From Pseudomonas helleri (GTDB taxonomy: Bacteria > Pseudomonadota > Gammaproteobacteria > Pseudomonadales > Pseudomonadaceae), in contig NZ_JYLD01000008.1 in NCBI RefSeq assembly GCF_001043025.1, positions 62,001-126,000 of the forward strand: a DNA stretch of 64,000 nucleotides, read 5' to 3'. Each line of letters begins with the position of its first letter. The first letter of the stretch is position 1. Of the stretch, positions 1 to 7,729 are shown piece after piece. A program made the translations under genes and the position numbers. The notes below the pieces were generated by a model. The model made no database searches. It had not been told where the DNA came from and saw only the letters and a program-made list of their open reading frames with translations.

Positions 1-833
1 CCGGCCTTGAGCAGTTGCCGGGCGATGTCGGTGTCGCTGTAAAAGTTCACCGTCAGGCGGTCGAAGTTGTACATGCCCTTGCTCACGGGCAAGTCTTTGG
101 CCCACCAGTTTTTGTTGCGCTCAAAGGTGATGCTGCGGCCGGGGTCGACTTGCGACACCGAATACGGGCCGCTGCCCAGCGGTGGTTCGAAGCCGCCGCC
201 AGTGGCGAAGTCGCGGGTCTTCCACCAGTGTTCGGGCATGACCCGCAGGCTGGCCAGGTCGAGGGCCAGGGTGCGGTTCTGGTTGTTCTTGAAGTCGAAG
301 CGGATTTGCAACGGGCCTTCGACGACCACGTCTTTGACCTCGCCATAGACCATGCGGTAGCCCAGGCTGCCCTTGGTCATCAGGGTGTTGTAGGTGAAGG
401 CGACGTCTTGCGCGGTGATGGGGGTGTCATCGGCAAAGCGGGCCTTGGGGTTCAGGTAGAAGCGCACCCAGAGGCCGTCCGGGTCGCGCTCCATCTTTTG
501 CGCAATCAGGCCATAGACGGTGTAAGGCTCGTCCAGTGAGCGAAAGGCCAGGGGCGCGTACAACCAGTCATCCACCTGTGCGACGCCGGTGCCTTGGTCG
601 ATGTAAGGGACGATGTAGTTGAACTGGCCGATTTCCATCGAGGCCCGGCTCAGCGAGCCGCCTTTGGGCGCGTCGGGATTGACGTAATCGAAGTGCTGGA
701 AGTTGTCCGGGTATTTGGCTGCTTCGCCGTACACCGTCAGCGCCTGGCTGGGCGCGGCGCTCACACTCAGGCACAGGCACGACAGCGCAGGCACCAGCAG
801 TGAACGAAGCAGGGGCAGGAAGAGTGAAGACAT
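1..833 (-). CDS. YejA-type periplasmic peptide-binding protein, copy 1 (C-terminus cut by window edge)
   Basis: The first 277 residues of a peptide/oligopeptide ABC solute-binding protein (SBP_bac_5 family) are visible, and the rest lies beyond the left edge. It begins MSSLFLPLLRSLL with a Sec signal peptide (cleavage likely near SVSA/AP). It then follows the second copy at 15213-17066 almost residue for residue ([44 protein letters not shown]). The ATG is preceded by AAGGAAA in the same leader as copy 2. It lies downstream of TonB-dependent receptor 1, across a REPIN. The expected role is to capture peptides in the periplasm for a Yej/Npp-type permease. Two binding proteins for one permease is also the P. 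aeruginosa NppA1A2BCD arrangement. The permease genes for this copy, if any, are off-window. Confidence 0.88.
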   Translation of the reverse strand, partial: MSSLFLPLLRSLLVPALSCLCLSVSAAPSQALTVYGEAAKYPDNFQHFDYVNPDAPKGGSLSRASMEIGQFNYIVPYIDQGTGVAQVDDWLYAPLAFRSLDEPYTVYGLIAQKMERDPDGLWVRFYLNPKARFADDTPITAQDVAFTYNTLMTKGSLGYRMVYGEVKDVVVEGPLQIRFDFKNNQNRTLALDLASLRVMPEHWWKTRDFATGGGFEPPLGSGPYSVSQVDPGRSITFERNKNWWAKDLPVSKGMYNFDRLTVNFYSDTDIARQLLKA

Positions 834-865
834 GATGGGGTTTCCTTGTACCGCGTGTGGAGCCC

Positions 866-931
866 TGCAGGAGCGAGTCTCGCGATCTTTATTGAAGGTC
901 AAAAGATCGCGAGGCAAGCTCGCTCCTACAG
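866..931. repeat. REPIN A (paired REP palindromes)
   Basis: Two inverted REP units, GGAGCGAG..TCTCGCGATCTTT and AAAGATCGCGAGGCAAGCTCG, face each other across a short loop and end in CTCCTACAG. The same sequence recurs at 11475-11530 and 20424-20491, with a single unit at 35779-35808. It fills the gap between TonB receptor 1 and the binding-protein gene and may stabilise or terminate the message. Confidence 0.85.
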
Positions 932-942
932 GGGGCTATCAC

Positions 943-3672
943 TTAGAAGTGGTAAGTCGCACGGGCGAAGAAGGTACGGCCCATTGGGTCACCGTAACGA
1001 GGGTCGTAACCGCTCTGGAAGTTGTAAGCCTGGTTGGAGAACGGCGGGTTGCGGTCAAACATGTTTTTGACGCCTACATCCAGGTCCACGGTTTTGTTGA
1101 AGGTGTAGCCACCCGAGATGTCCCACAGAGCGTAAGACGCTACGCGTGAGTGAGTGTCGGTGTCGTAGTCGTTGTAACCGCTGGTGAAGCGGTTAACCAG
1201 CGAGGCGCGGTATGGGCCCAGGTTCCAGGTACCGCTCAACACGTGTTTCCAGCGGGCGATCACGCCAGTCCCTTCAAACGCACCGACGTTGTCGGTGTAG
1301 TTGCCGCCAATGGTGGTCTGGTAGTCATAGCGCGACACGTAGGTGCCTTGCAGACCCAGGCCGAACTGGCCATACGGGGTGTTCGGGAACTTGTAGTCGA
1401 GGCTGACATCGACACCGCTGGTTTTCACTGCGCCCAGGTTGGCAAGGCCGGTCTGAACGTAGTTGAGCGAACCGTCGGCGTTGCGGATGTAGCGATCGGC
1501 GTAGGTGTTCGGATCGTCAAAGACGGTGGATTCCGGGAACTCGGCGATCTGGTTGGCGATGTGGATCCACCAGAAGTCCAGGCCCATCGACAGGTTGCGC
1601 ACTGGCTGGTAGACAAAGCCCAGGGTCAGGTTGCGCGCCTTCTCGGGGGACAGGTCGGTGTTGCCGCCGGTGCGGTTATGGAACTGCTGGCCGCAGTCAC
1701 GTGCAGCGTTGCCGCCCGGTTGCACCACGCCGCCGGTACACAGTTTAGGGTCGTTGTAGTAGCCCTGGGTGTAGGTGGTGTATTGCGGGTTGTACAACTC
1801 ATACAGCGACGGCGCCCGGAAACCTTCGCTGTACGCGCCACGCACCACCAGTTCTTTGATCGGCTGGTAGCGGAACGAGTATTTCGGGTTGGTGGTGCTG
1901 CCAAAGTCGCTGTATTTGTCGTGACGCACGGCGGCCGACAGTTCGAGGCTGTCCAGTACCGGCACGTTCAACTCGGTGTACACCGCCTTGACGTTGCGAT
2001 CGCCCTTGACGCTGCCGTCCGGGTCGACGCCGAGGCTGGAGATGTCCGCCGCGTATTGCTCGTAGCTCTGATGGAAGTTCTCCTGACGGAACTCGCCACC
2101 GATGGCCAGGCCAGAAGGGCCGGCACCGAACCAGTCGCCGATTTCACGGCTCATGCGTCCGTCCAGCCCGGTCACCCGGCCGACCGACGAGGAGTACTGG
2201 CCGTGGTACTGGTTGGCGTCAATCAACGCCTGGCCAGCGGCGGTTTGCGGGCCGAACGGGTTGATGATGCCGTCGGCGATGCCATTGATCATGGCCGCGT
2301 CGCTGACATAACCGCCGGTCACGCTGGAGATCACTTTGTTTTCGTTGTACGAGGCGCCGGCGTTGTAGTCCCAGCCCTGCACGGTGCCGTCAAAACTCAG
2401 GACCAGACGCTGGCTGGTGTTCTGGTCGCGGGACTGGCGTGCACCGGCGGCGGTTTCACGCCAGTTAAAATCGATCGGTTGGGTCGGATCGAAGTTAGGG
2501 TTGGTGGAGGCCGGGGTAATGCCTTTGCCAGGGTAGAACGGTGACGACGGGTCCATCGTCATGCCGGTCAGTGGCGCAGGGCCGACTTGGGTGGAGTTGT
2601 TGTTGCGGGCAAAGAAGTATTCGAGGTTGACGTTGTCATCATCGGTGAGCTTGCCGGTGGCCTTGCCGAAGAACGAAGTTTTTTCGGTGGCGGGTAGCAG
2701 GTCGATGTAGTTGCGGGTGTCGAAGCGGCACACGCCCTGGCGCGAGACCAGGTTAGGGCCATTGCAGTTACCCGACGACAGTGGGTTGGAGCTGACACCG
2801 TTCTGGCTGTAGTTGGCCGGGTATGAGGTGCCGGAGGTCTGGTCCAGGCCACGGCCCGGCGCATAGGTGGTGGCAAAGGTACGGTCTTTGGCGCGCAGAT
2901 CGTCCTGTTTGTTGTAACCGAACACGCCCATGACGTTGAAGCGGTCTTTGTCGAGGTCGCCATAGCCCCAGCTGGCGCTGAGGTCTTTGGAGCCGCCGCC
3001 ACCACTGGCGTCAGCGCCTTCGCCGCCCAGCGAGAGGGTGCCGTCGGTCAACGATTTTTTGGTGATGAAGTTGATGACCCCGCCGATGGCGTCAGTGCCG
3101 TACAGGGCAGATGCGCCGTCGCGCAGCACCTCGACACGGTCAATGGCGGCAAACGGAATGGTGTTCAGGTCGACGGCCGAGCCATCGATGGCGTTGTTGC
3201 CCAGGCGGCGGCCGTTGAGCAGCACCAGGGTTTTGTTGGCGCCGATACCGCGCATGTCGGCAAAGCTCGAACCGCCTGTGGCGGCGCCCACCGAACTGGC
3301 CGGGTTACGAATCGACTGGTTGCCCGAGACGCGCTGAAGGATCTGCTCGGTGGTGGTCACGCCTTCGTTGCGCAGTTGATCGGCGCGCAGAATGGTGATG
3401 GGCACGGCGGTTTCTGCGTCGACCCGGCGGATCGCCGAGCCGGTCACTTCAACACGATCCAGCTGCGTGGTTGGGGCGGGTGCCGCCGTTGCATCGGCGC
3501 TCACGGCGGCGCTGCTGACGGCACTGCCTGCGTCGTCGGACACGGTGGCTTCGGCTGCCTGCAACTGGCCTGCGCTCATCCCCAGAGCAACCAGATACAG
3601 CGGCACAAAACGATGCCGCTGCAAGCTTGCAACGAGCGGTTTGAGGGTGAAACCTGAACTCTTCATCTGCAT
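943..3672 (-). CDS. TonB-dependent outer-membrane receptor, copy 1 (probable peptide receptor)
   Basis: This is a 909-residue TonB-dependent transporter. It has a signal peptide (LVALGMSAGQLQA/AEA), a low-complexity Ala/Ser stretch and a TonB-box-like segment QLDRVEVTGSAIRR. The plug domain contains ADMRGIG..KTLVLLNGRRLG and VEVLRDGASALYGTDAIGGV. A long beta-barrel follows, ending in the aromatic ATYHF. The start MQMKSSGF was chosen because GGAAAT lies 6 nt upstream and a signal peptide follows. The longer open frame upstream is leader DNA. It matches copy 2 (17262-19943) nearly throughout. The barrel style resembles receptors linked to peptide uptake rather than classical siderophore receptors, but the ligand is not deducible. 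It is flanked by exbD upstream and a peptide-binding protein downstream. Confidence 0.93.
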   Translation of the reverse strand: MQMKSSGFTLKPLVASLQRHRFVPLYLVALGMSAGQLQAAEATVSDDAGSAVSSAAVSADATAAPAPTTQLDRVEVTGSAIRRVDAETAVPITILRADQLRNEGVTTTEQILQRVSGNQSIRNPASSVGAATGGSSFADMRGIGANKTLVLLNGRRLGNNAIDGSAVDLNTIPFAAIDRVEVLRDGASALYGTDAIGGVINFITKKSLTDGTLSLGGEGADASGGGGSKDLSASWGYGDLDKDRFNVMGVFGYNKQDDLRAKDRTFATTYAPGRGLDQTSGTSYPANYSQNGVSSNPLSSGNCNGPNLVSRQGVCRFDTRNYIDLLPATEKTSFFGKATGKLTDDDNVNLEYFFARNNNSTQVGPAPLTGMTMDPSSPFYPGKGITPASTNPNFDPTQPIDFNWRETAAGARQSRDQNTSQRLVLSFDGTVQGWDYNAGASYNENKVISSVTGGYVSDAAMINGIADGIINPFGPQTAAGQALIDANQYHGQYSSSVGRVTGLDGRMSREIGDWFGAGPSGLAIGGEFRQENFHQSYEQYAADISSLGVDPDGSVKGDRNVKAVYTELNVPVLDSLELSAAVRHDKYSDFGSTTNPKYSFRYQPIKELVVRGAYSEGFRAPSLYELYNPQYTTYTQGYYNDPKLCTGGVVQPGGNAARDCGQQFHNRTGGNTDLSPEKARNLTLGFVYQPVRNLSMGLDFWWIHIANQIAEFPESTVFDDPNTYADRYIRNADGSLNYVQTGLANLGAVKTSGVDVSLDYKFPNTPYGQFGLGLQGTYVSRYDYQTTIGGNYTDNVGAFEGTGVIARWKHVLSGTWNLGPYRASLVNRFTSGYNDYDTDTHSRVASYALWDISGGYTFNKTVDLDVGVKNMFDRNPPFSNQAYNFQSGYDPRYGDPMGRTFFARATYHF

Positions 3673-3835
3673 GGTTATTTCCGACTTTTTCAGACGATTA
3701 TTGGAATGGCCTTGTGAGCCCTCATGACTCCAGTTGGGTTGTGTCGACCCGTGGCAAAACACTTTTTTCAAGCAAGCCGCTCCCCAGCGCGGACTGACAG
3801 CGTTCGCGCGCGGCATGGTTACAGCGGGAAGTCGG
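3673..3835 (-). repeat. Receptor leader region, copy 1 of a duplicated 5' region
   Basis: About 150 nt upstream of the receptor start is nearly identical to 19944-20106 in front of receptor 2. The shared blocks include the GGGTTGTGTCGACCC region, CACTTTTTTCAAGCAAGCC and the GCGCGGAC block. The duplication therefore covered the promoter-proximal leader as well as the coding sequence. Confidence 0.8.
3690..3725 (-). CDS. Candidate leader uORF MRAHKAIPIIV upstream of receptor 1
   Basis: An 11-codon open frame ends 17 nt before the receptor start. The same frame lies at the same distance in front of receptor copy 2, as MRAHKAIPINI. One difference is synonymous (GCT/GCC), and both copies stop at the same codon with different stops (TGA/TAA). 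The GGAG upstream sits only 2 nt from the ATG, so initiation may be weak. It could couple receptor translation to ribosome passage. Evidence is limited because the two leaders are recent duplicates. Confidence 0.3.
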   Translation of the reverse strand: MRAHKAIPIIV

Positions 3836-3838
3836 TCT

Positions 3839-3930
3839 CTGTGGCCGCTGCCGCAGGCTGCGATGGGTTGCGAAGCGACCCGCTTGAAGGTCCCTCGGCC
3901 CTTATCGCAGCCTTCAGCAGCGGCTGCAGA
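3839..3930. repeat. Extragenic palindrome (GCCGCTGCCGCAGGCTGCG family)
   Basis: Inverted arms CCGCTGCCGCAGGCTGCGAT and ATCGCAGCCTTCAGCAGCGG face each other across roughly 50 nt between exbD and receptor 1. Related single units occur at 22400-22420 and 28416-28454. This is a second Pseudomonas extragenic repeat family, distinct from the REPINs. Confidence 0.65.
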
Positions 3931-3938
3931 GGTGAGCG

Positions 3939-4340
3939 TTACCGAGCAGTCATCACCGAAATCTTGGTGATGCCCGAGCGCTCAATCGAGGCCATGGCCT
4001 TGGCCACTTGCCCGTAATTGACGCCTTCGTCAGCCTGGAGCTGAACCCGTACTTCCGGGTCCTGGGCCTTGACGTCCTGCAGGCTTTTTTCCAGCAGCTC
4101 GGGGGCCACTTCGTTCTTGGCCAGGAAGAACTTGCCGTCCTGATCCACGCTGACCACCACCGGGTCTTTCTTTTTCTCGGTGGCCACGGCGTCGGTCTTG
4201 GGCAGGTTGATCTTGATGGCATTGGTCATCATCGGCGTGGTCACGATGAACACCACCAGCAGTACCAGCATCACGTCCACCAGCGGGGTGACGTTCATTT
4301 CACTGAGTACTTCATCGCTGTCTTGAGTTGAGAAAGACAT
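3939..4340 (-). CDS. exbD: Biopolymer transport protein ExbD
   Basis: This 133-residue ExbD/TolR protein has a short cytoplasmic tail and one membrane helix (VDVMLVLLVVFIVTTPM). The helix carries the proton-channel aspartate in TPLVDVM. A periplasmic domain follows that ends in SGITKISVMTAR. ExbD works with ExbB to energise TonB from the proton motive force. Its start overlaps the exbB stop (TGATG), indicating translational coupling. It is the last gene of a tonB-exbB-exbD unit that reads straight toward TonB receptor 1. Confidence 0.96.
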   Translation of the reverse strand: MSFSTQDSDEVLSEMNVTPLVDVMLVLLVVFIVTTPMMTNAIKINLPKTDAVATEKKKDPVVVSVDQDGKFFLAKNEVAPELLEKSLQDVKAQDPEVRVQLQADEGVNYGQVAKAMASIERSGITKISVMTAR

Positions 4341-5044
4341 CAGCTTGCCTCCCGCACAGCGGTGCGCTTGGTGGAAATAGGTTGGCGGTCGATGGCGAAA
4401 GCGCTGCGCTGGGCGAGGGCGTCGAAGTCATGGGCAAAGTCATCCATGGTGGCCGAGGCCATTTTCAGGCGACGCAGGAAGAAGTTGTAAATCAGCACCG
4501 CTGGCACGGCCACGGCAATCCCCACGCCGGTGGCAATCAGGGCGTGGCCGATGGGCCCGGCCACGGTTTCCAGGCTGGCGGAACCGCTGGCGCCGATGCT
4601 TTGCAAGGCTTCCATGATCCCCCAGACGGTTCCGAACAGGCCGATGAAGGGCGCGGTGCTGCCGATACTGGCGAGAATCGCCTGGCCGCTTTCCAGGGCG
4701 CGGCGTTCTTTCTGGATTTGTTGGCGCAGGTTGCGCTCCAGGCGATCGGCGCGGTTGATGGTGTTGGCCAGTTGCTGGGTGGTTCGCGGCGTGTCATCAA
4801 CAATCATGGCTTCAAAGCCGCTGTTGGCGATGCGCGCCAGGGCGCCGGGGTACTGGCTGGCGTGTTCGGCGGCGGTGAGCAGGTCGGGGGCGGCCCAGAA
4901 GGCCTTGGTGAACTGGTTGTTCTGGGATTTTTGACGCAGGTATTGCGATGACTTGATGAGCAGCAAGGCCCAACTTACCACCGAAAAAAGCACCAAGGCC
5001 CAAAGTACCCCAGGGACAATCATGGAAGACAGAGACTCGTTCAT
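4340..5044 (-). CDS. exbB: Biopolymer transport protein ExbB
   Basis: This 234-residue MotA/TolQ/ExbB-family proton channel has three hydrophobic segments: near residues 10-30, around 115-145 (GSTAPFIGLFGTVWGIMEAL) and around 160-185 (GHALIATGVGIAVAVPAVLIY). It forms the inner-membrane motor with ExbD that drives TonB. The start MNESLSS was chosen because GAGG lies 7 nt upstream. An in-frame ATG 15 nt earlier has no comparable site. It follows tonB by 62 nt and overlaps exbD. It is probably one of several exbB copies in the genome and here looks dedicated to the adjacent receptors. Confidence 0.95.
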   Translation of the reverse strand: MNESLSSMIVPGVLWALVLFSVVSWALLLIKSSQYLRQKSQNNQFTKAFWAAPDLLTAAEHASQYPGALARIANSGFEAMIVDDTPRTTQQLANTINRADRLERNLRQQIQKERRALESGQAILASIGSTAPFIGLFGTVWGIMEALQSIGASGSASLETVAGPIGHALIATGVGIAVAVPAVLIYNFFLRRLKMASATMDDFAHDFDALAQRSAFAIDRQPISTKRTAVREAS

Positions 5045-5106
5045 GGCTATACCTCGCACTGCGGTTAAATAACGCGCTAATTAATAAGTGTCGGGACCCG
5101 GCGGGG

Positions 5107-5928
5107 TTATTCCGGCAATTTGAAAGCAATGGTCTGGGTGGCGAACCCTTCTATGGGCGTGTCCCCGCGTTTGGCCGGGACAAACTTCCAGTTACGTACA
5201 GCGGCGACGGCGGCGTCATCCAGCGCTTGTTTGCCGCTGGACTTGATGACCTCTACCGAGCCTGCGCGGCCGTTAGGCAGCACCTTGATCCGCAGCCCTA
5301 CCGAGCCTTCCCAGTTACGCCGCAAGGCGATGGACGGGTATTCCGGTGGCGGGTTGCCGAGGCTGGCCAGCCCCGAAATGGCCGCTGTTTCCTTGGCCGG
5401 GCCTGGCGCTGCGGCCGGGGCGGCGGGTGCAGCAGGCGCCGCGGGTGCTGGTGGCGCTACCGGAGCCGGTGGCGCTGGCTTGACCGGTTGCGGTTTTTGC
5501 ACCGGCTTGGGCTTGACCACCGGCTTGGGTTTTTCGATGGGCTTGGGCTTCTCCACGGGTTTGGGCGGTGGCTTGAGCGCATCTTCATCTTCTGGCGGCG
5601 CTACGGGCTCCGGCGGTGGCGGTGGTGGAGGCGGTGGTGGAGGCGGCTCTTCGACCGGCGGGGCCGGTGGCGCAGGGCTGCTTAGTTCTACGGTCATTTC
5701 CGGGATTTCGGGTGGCGTAATCACCGGCTCGGCCTTGGCGCGCTGGAAAAACCACCAGGCGCTGCCATGCAGCAGCACAACCACACCCACCAACAATAAA
5801 ATGCGCGGCTTGCTCAGCCCGCCCGGCTGTGAGGTGTTGGGCACATGGGGGATATGTGTCCACTGTTGAACACGCTCAGCTGCCAATAGAGGGGCTGGCC
5901 GTTCTTTATGTTTTACCTCGTCACTCAT
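5107..5928 (-). CDS. tonB: Energy transducer TonB
   Basis: This 273-residue TonB has an N-terminal cytoplasmic tail of about 40 residues and one membrane anchor (RILLLVGVVVLLHGSAWWFF). A long periplasm-spanning Pro-rich stretch follows (a run of ten prolines near residue 100, then repeated KPKP and AP motifs). The C-terminal TonB domain contains YPSIALRRNWEGSVGLRI and AVRNWKFVPA. It transmits ExbBD energy to outer-membrane receptors. GAGGGA lies 7 nt upstream of the ATG. It heads tonB-exbB-exbD. The long 5' region holds a Fur-like site, a GntR-type operator and a mini-ORF. The extended N-terminal tail before the anchor is typical of Pseudomonas TonB proteins. Confidence 0.95.
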   Translation of the reverse strand: MSDEVKHKERPAPLLAAERVQQWTHIPHVPNTSQPGGLSKPRILLLVGVVVLLHGSAWWFFQRAKAEPVITPPEIPEMTVELSSPAPPAPPVEEPPPPPPPPPPPPEPVAPPEDEDALKPPPKPVEKPKPIEKPKPVVKPKPVQKPQPVKPAPPAPVAPPAPAAPAAPAAPAAAPGPAKETAAISGLASLGNPPPEYPSIALRRNWEGSVGLRIKVLPNGRAGSVEVIKSSGKQALDDAAVAAVRNWKFVPAKRGDTPIEGFATQTIAFKLPE

Positions 5929-6025
5929 TAAGAGTCCCTCGACAAAATGAAGGGCAATAAGGCTCCGTTCGCCCTTGCGTGCAGGGACGAGAACTAGTCG
6001 TTCAACGGTTGTTTCAATGGCGCAC

Positions 6026-6049
6026 TGACAGGTGAATGTTTGCCTGTCA
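6026..6049 (-). promoter_or_regulatory. Hairpin between mini-ORF and tonB
   Basis: Perfect 7-bp arms TGACAGG and CCTGTCA with a 10-nt loop lie 8 nt past the stop of the 8-codon mini-ORF and about 100 nt before tonB. No U-tract follows, so this is not a simple terminator. It could be a leader RNA structure. Confidence 0.4.
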
Positions 6050-6056
6050 AAAGGCC

Positions 6057-6083
6057 TTAATCACTGCGCGAATAAAGGGTCAT
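6057..6083 (-). CDS. 8-codon mini-ORF MTLYSRSD in the tonB leader
   Basis: An ATG sits 6 nt after a perfect AGGAGC ribosome site, and the frame reads MTLYSRSD then TAA. A hairpin follows closely. The strong ribosome site in front of so short a frame suggests a leader or a relic rather than a functional protein. Nothing else supports its expression. Confidence 0.3.
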   Translation of the reverse strand: MTLYSRSD

Positions 6084-6225
6084 GTTGAGCTCCTGTTGGT
6101 TAAGTCAACGGATCCGGATTTTTGTAAGAATTCGTTAAATTATGTATTGCAACGGCTATGCCAACAGTCAAAAAAAAGCCGCTTTGTCGGGTGGATATTT
6201 AAGCGCCAAGAGGCAGTTTTGTGCC

Positions 6226-6269
6226 TTAAGCCGCGTTAATAAGTGCTGAACTTAATTAACGCGGCTTAA
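6226..6269. repeat. Perfect 15-bp inverted repeat in the tonB-tldE gap
   Basis: The arms TTAAGCCGCGTTAAT and ATTAACGCGGCTTAA are exact reverse complements separated by 14 nt, whose ends (AAGT/ACTT) can extend the pairing. It lies in a 465-nt gap between tldE and tonB, near the Fur-like and GntR-like sites. There is no U-tract on either side, so an operator or RNA structure is more likely than a terminator. Confidence 0.7.
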
Positions 6270-6293
6270 TAGCGGTTTTGAACTTGAGTTATA

Positions 6294-6312
6294 AACGTTG
6301 ATAATCAATTTC
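6294..6312 (-). promoter_or_regulatory. Fur-box-like site upstream of tonB
   Basis: AACGTTGATAATCAATTTC matches 13 of 19 positions of the Fur consensus, with an unbroken GATAATCA core. It lies about 370 nt before tonB. Iron control of tonB-exbBD is common in Pseudomonas, but this match is moderate. Confidence 0.35.
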
Positions 6313-6313
6313 T

Positions 6314-6324
6314 TTGTCTGACAA
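6314..6324. promoter_or_regulatory. GntR/FadR-type operator TTGTCTGACAA (tonB side)
   Basis: The 11-bp palindrome TTGTCTGACAA fits the FadR-subfamily pattern TNGTNNNACNA. The identical core occurs at 20297-20307 upstream of TonB receptor 2. Sharing one operator suggests common control of tonB-exbBD and receptor 2 by a regulator encoded elsewhere. Confidence 0.5.
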
Positions 6325-6394
6325 TCTGACGAAAGTTAAGAGTTGTCAAAAAAAGTGCACCAAAGTAAGAGGGCGTGCCTATAAACAGTGCGCC

Positions 6395-7729
6395 CTATAA
6401 GGTCAGGGTTAAACGCTCTACCAGCGCGCCCGGCAGTACATGGCTGTTCAGGCTGCGCCGCTCATAAGTCCCCGAGTCGATGCACAGCGTTTGCTCGCGG
6501 GTCAGGGCCAGCAAGTTGCTGCCGAGCAGGTTGTACAGGCTGTCATCGAACCGCATGGTTTCGATGGGCGCGACGATGCGTCCGTTCTCCACCCAAAAGG
6601 TGGCAAAGCGGGTCATGCCGGTCAGGCTGGCAGAGCCTACATCCGAATAGTTCAGGTACCACAAGTTACTGATGTACAAGCCGGTTCCCAGTTCGCTCAG
6701 CACGTCGTTACTGGCCAGTTCGCCGGGCGCCATGACCAGCGAGTGGGGCATTTCCCTGCGGTCGGCACCATTGGCTTGCATGCCGTATTCAGCGGCCGAG
6801 CGTGAGCTGACCAGTTGCCCAACCAGCTTTCCGGTCTGGATCAGGTCGATGTCCTGACGCGCAGTGCCGTCCGGGCCGAAGCCGGGTTCAAAACCGGTGG
6901 ACGGTTGTTCGCGCAGGCTGACCAAGGGTGATAACTGCTGTTTTCCGAGTTGCAACTGCTGCAATGCGCTCTGGCGGTTGGCAAAGGCCTTGGCTGAAAA
7001 TGCGTCATAACTGAGCAAACCCAGCACTTCCTCCAGTGCCGCAGGGGCCAGATAAGCACGGTACTGCCCCGGTTTGAGGCTGATGCGCGGTGTGCTCAGG
7101 TGCTTGAGTTGCTCACGGGCCTGAACAAACACGTCACTTAACGCTTGAGCATCCCACGTGGCTGAACCATATGTGCTTTTAACTGCTTCACCACTGGCAT
7201 CAAACAGGCTCCAGTCGAACAGCGCGTTGGCACATTGATGCCAACCGTAAGCCCCCCAGCTATTGGCGAAGCCGCGATACAGCGTGCCACCGGCATAAAT
7301 GCCGACCATGTCCAGGCCCTGGCTCAAGTCGCAGATCGTGTCGATAACCTGTTGCAGCTCGGGAACCTGCCCCGGCACTTGCCGTTCTGTGCTCCATTCT
7401 TGCGTGTCGAGTAATAAATACGGGTCGGCAGGCAACACATCGAGCAGTGCGCGAAGCTCGGTCAGGGTGTGCCCGAGAGTGACGGCATCCTGTGCAAAAT
7501 CGCCGCTCAGGTTAAGTTGCGCGCTGCTGTGGCGTTCGCCGCGGATCAGCCGCAACGTCAATTCAAGTTGTAGCACCGGGTAAGCCTGGCGCACTTTGCC
7601 GTGGTTGAAACGCACGAACTGGCTGTCTTCAGCTTCAAACCACAGGGTGAACTGTTCATCGGTGTGCAACTGGCCCTTGAGCCAGTGTTCCAGCGCCTTG
7701 AACGCGCTGGCGAATCGGCAATTGCTCAT
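6395..7729 (-). CDS. TldE/PmbA-family peptidase subunit
   Basis: This 444-residue PmbA_TldD family member lacks the HExxxH metal motif and so corresponds to the TldE/PmbA partner. In E. coli, TldD and TldE form a heterodimeric cytoplasmic metalloprotease that clears unfolded peptides and trims microcin B17. Recognisable family segments include GFEPGFGPDGTARQDIDLI and LWYLNYSDVGSASLTGMTRF. The start MSNCRF overlaps the tldD-like stop (TGATG). The open frame upstream of it belongs to tldD in another phase. Genes for the housekeeping TldD/TldE normally sit elsewhere in Pseudomonas, so this pair is probably a locus-specific paralogue. Confidence 0.88.
   Translation of the reverse strand: MSNCRFASAFKALEHWLKGQLHTDEQFTLWFEAEDSQFVRFNHGKVRQAYPVLQLELTLRLIRGERHSSAQLNLSGDFAQDAVTLGHTLTELRALLDVLPADPYLLLDTQEWSTERQVPGQVPELQQVIDTICDLSQGLDMVGIYAGGTLYRGFANSWGAYGWHQCANALFDWSLFDASGEAVKSTYGSATWDAQALSDVFVQAREQLKHLSTPRISLKPGQYRAYLAPAALEEVLGLLSYDAFSAKAFANRQSALQQLQLGKQQLSPLVSLREQPSTGFEPGFGPDGTARQDIDLIQTGKLVGQLVSSRSAAEYGMQANGADRREMPHSLVMAPGELASNDVLSELGTGLYISNLWYLNYSDVGSASLTGMTRFATFWVENGRIVAPIETMRFDDSLYNLLGSNLLALTREQTLCIDSGTYERRSLNSHVLPGALVERLTLTL

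Noticed and set aside
1150..2544. 464-codon open frame on the plus strand inside TonB receptor 1
   Set aside because: It is the antisense shadow of a strongly conserved receptor gene in GC-rich DNA. It has no family, no ribosome site and a composition typical of shadows. The receptor-2 gene shows similar shadows.
5120..5869. Gly-rich 249-codon plus-strand frame opposite tonB
   Set aside because: The glycine runs are the reverse reading of TonB proline codons. TonB itself is unambiguous.
6370..6396. Weak hairpin AGGGCG / CGCCCT at the end of the tldE-like gene as a terminator
   Set aside because: The stem is only 6 bp, overlaps the stop codon and is not followed directly by a T-run, so it is too weak to list.
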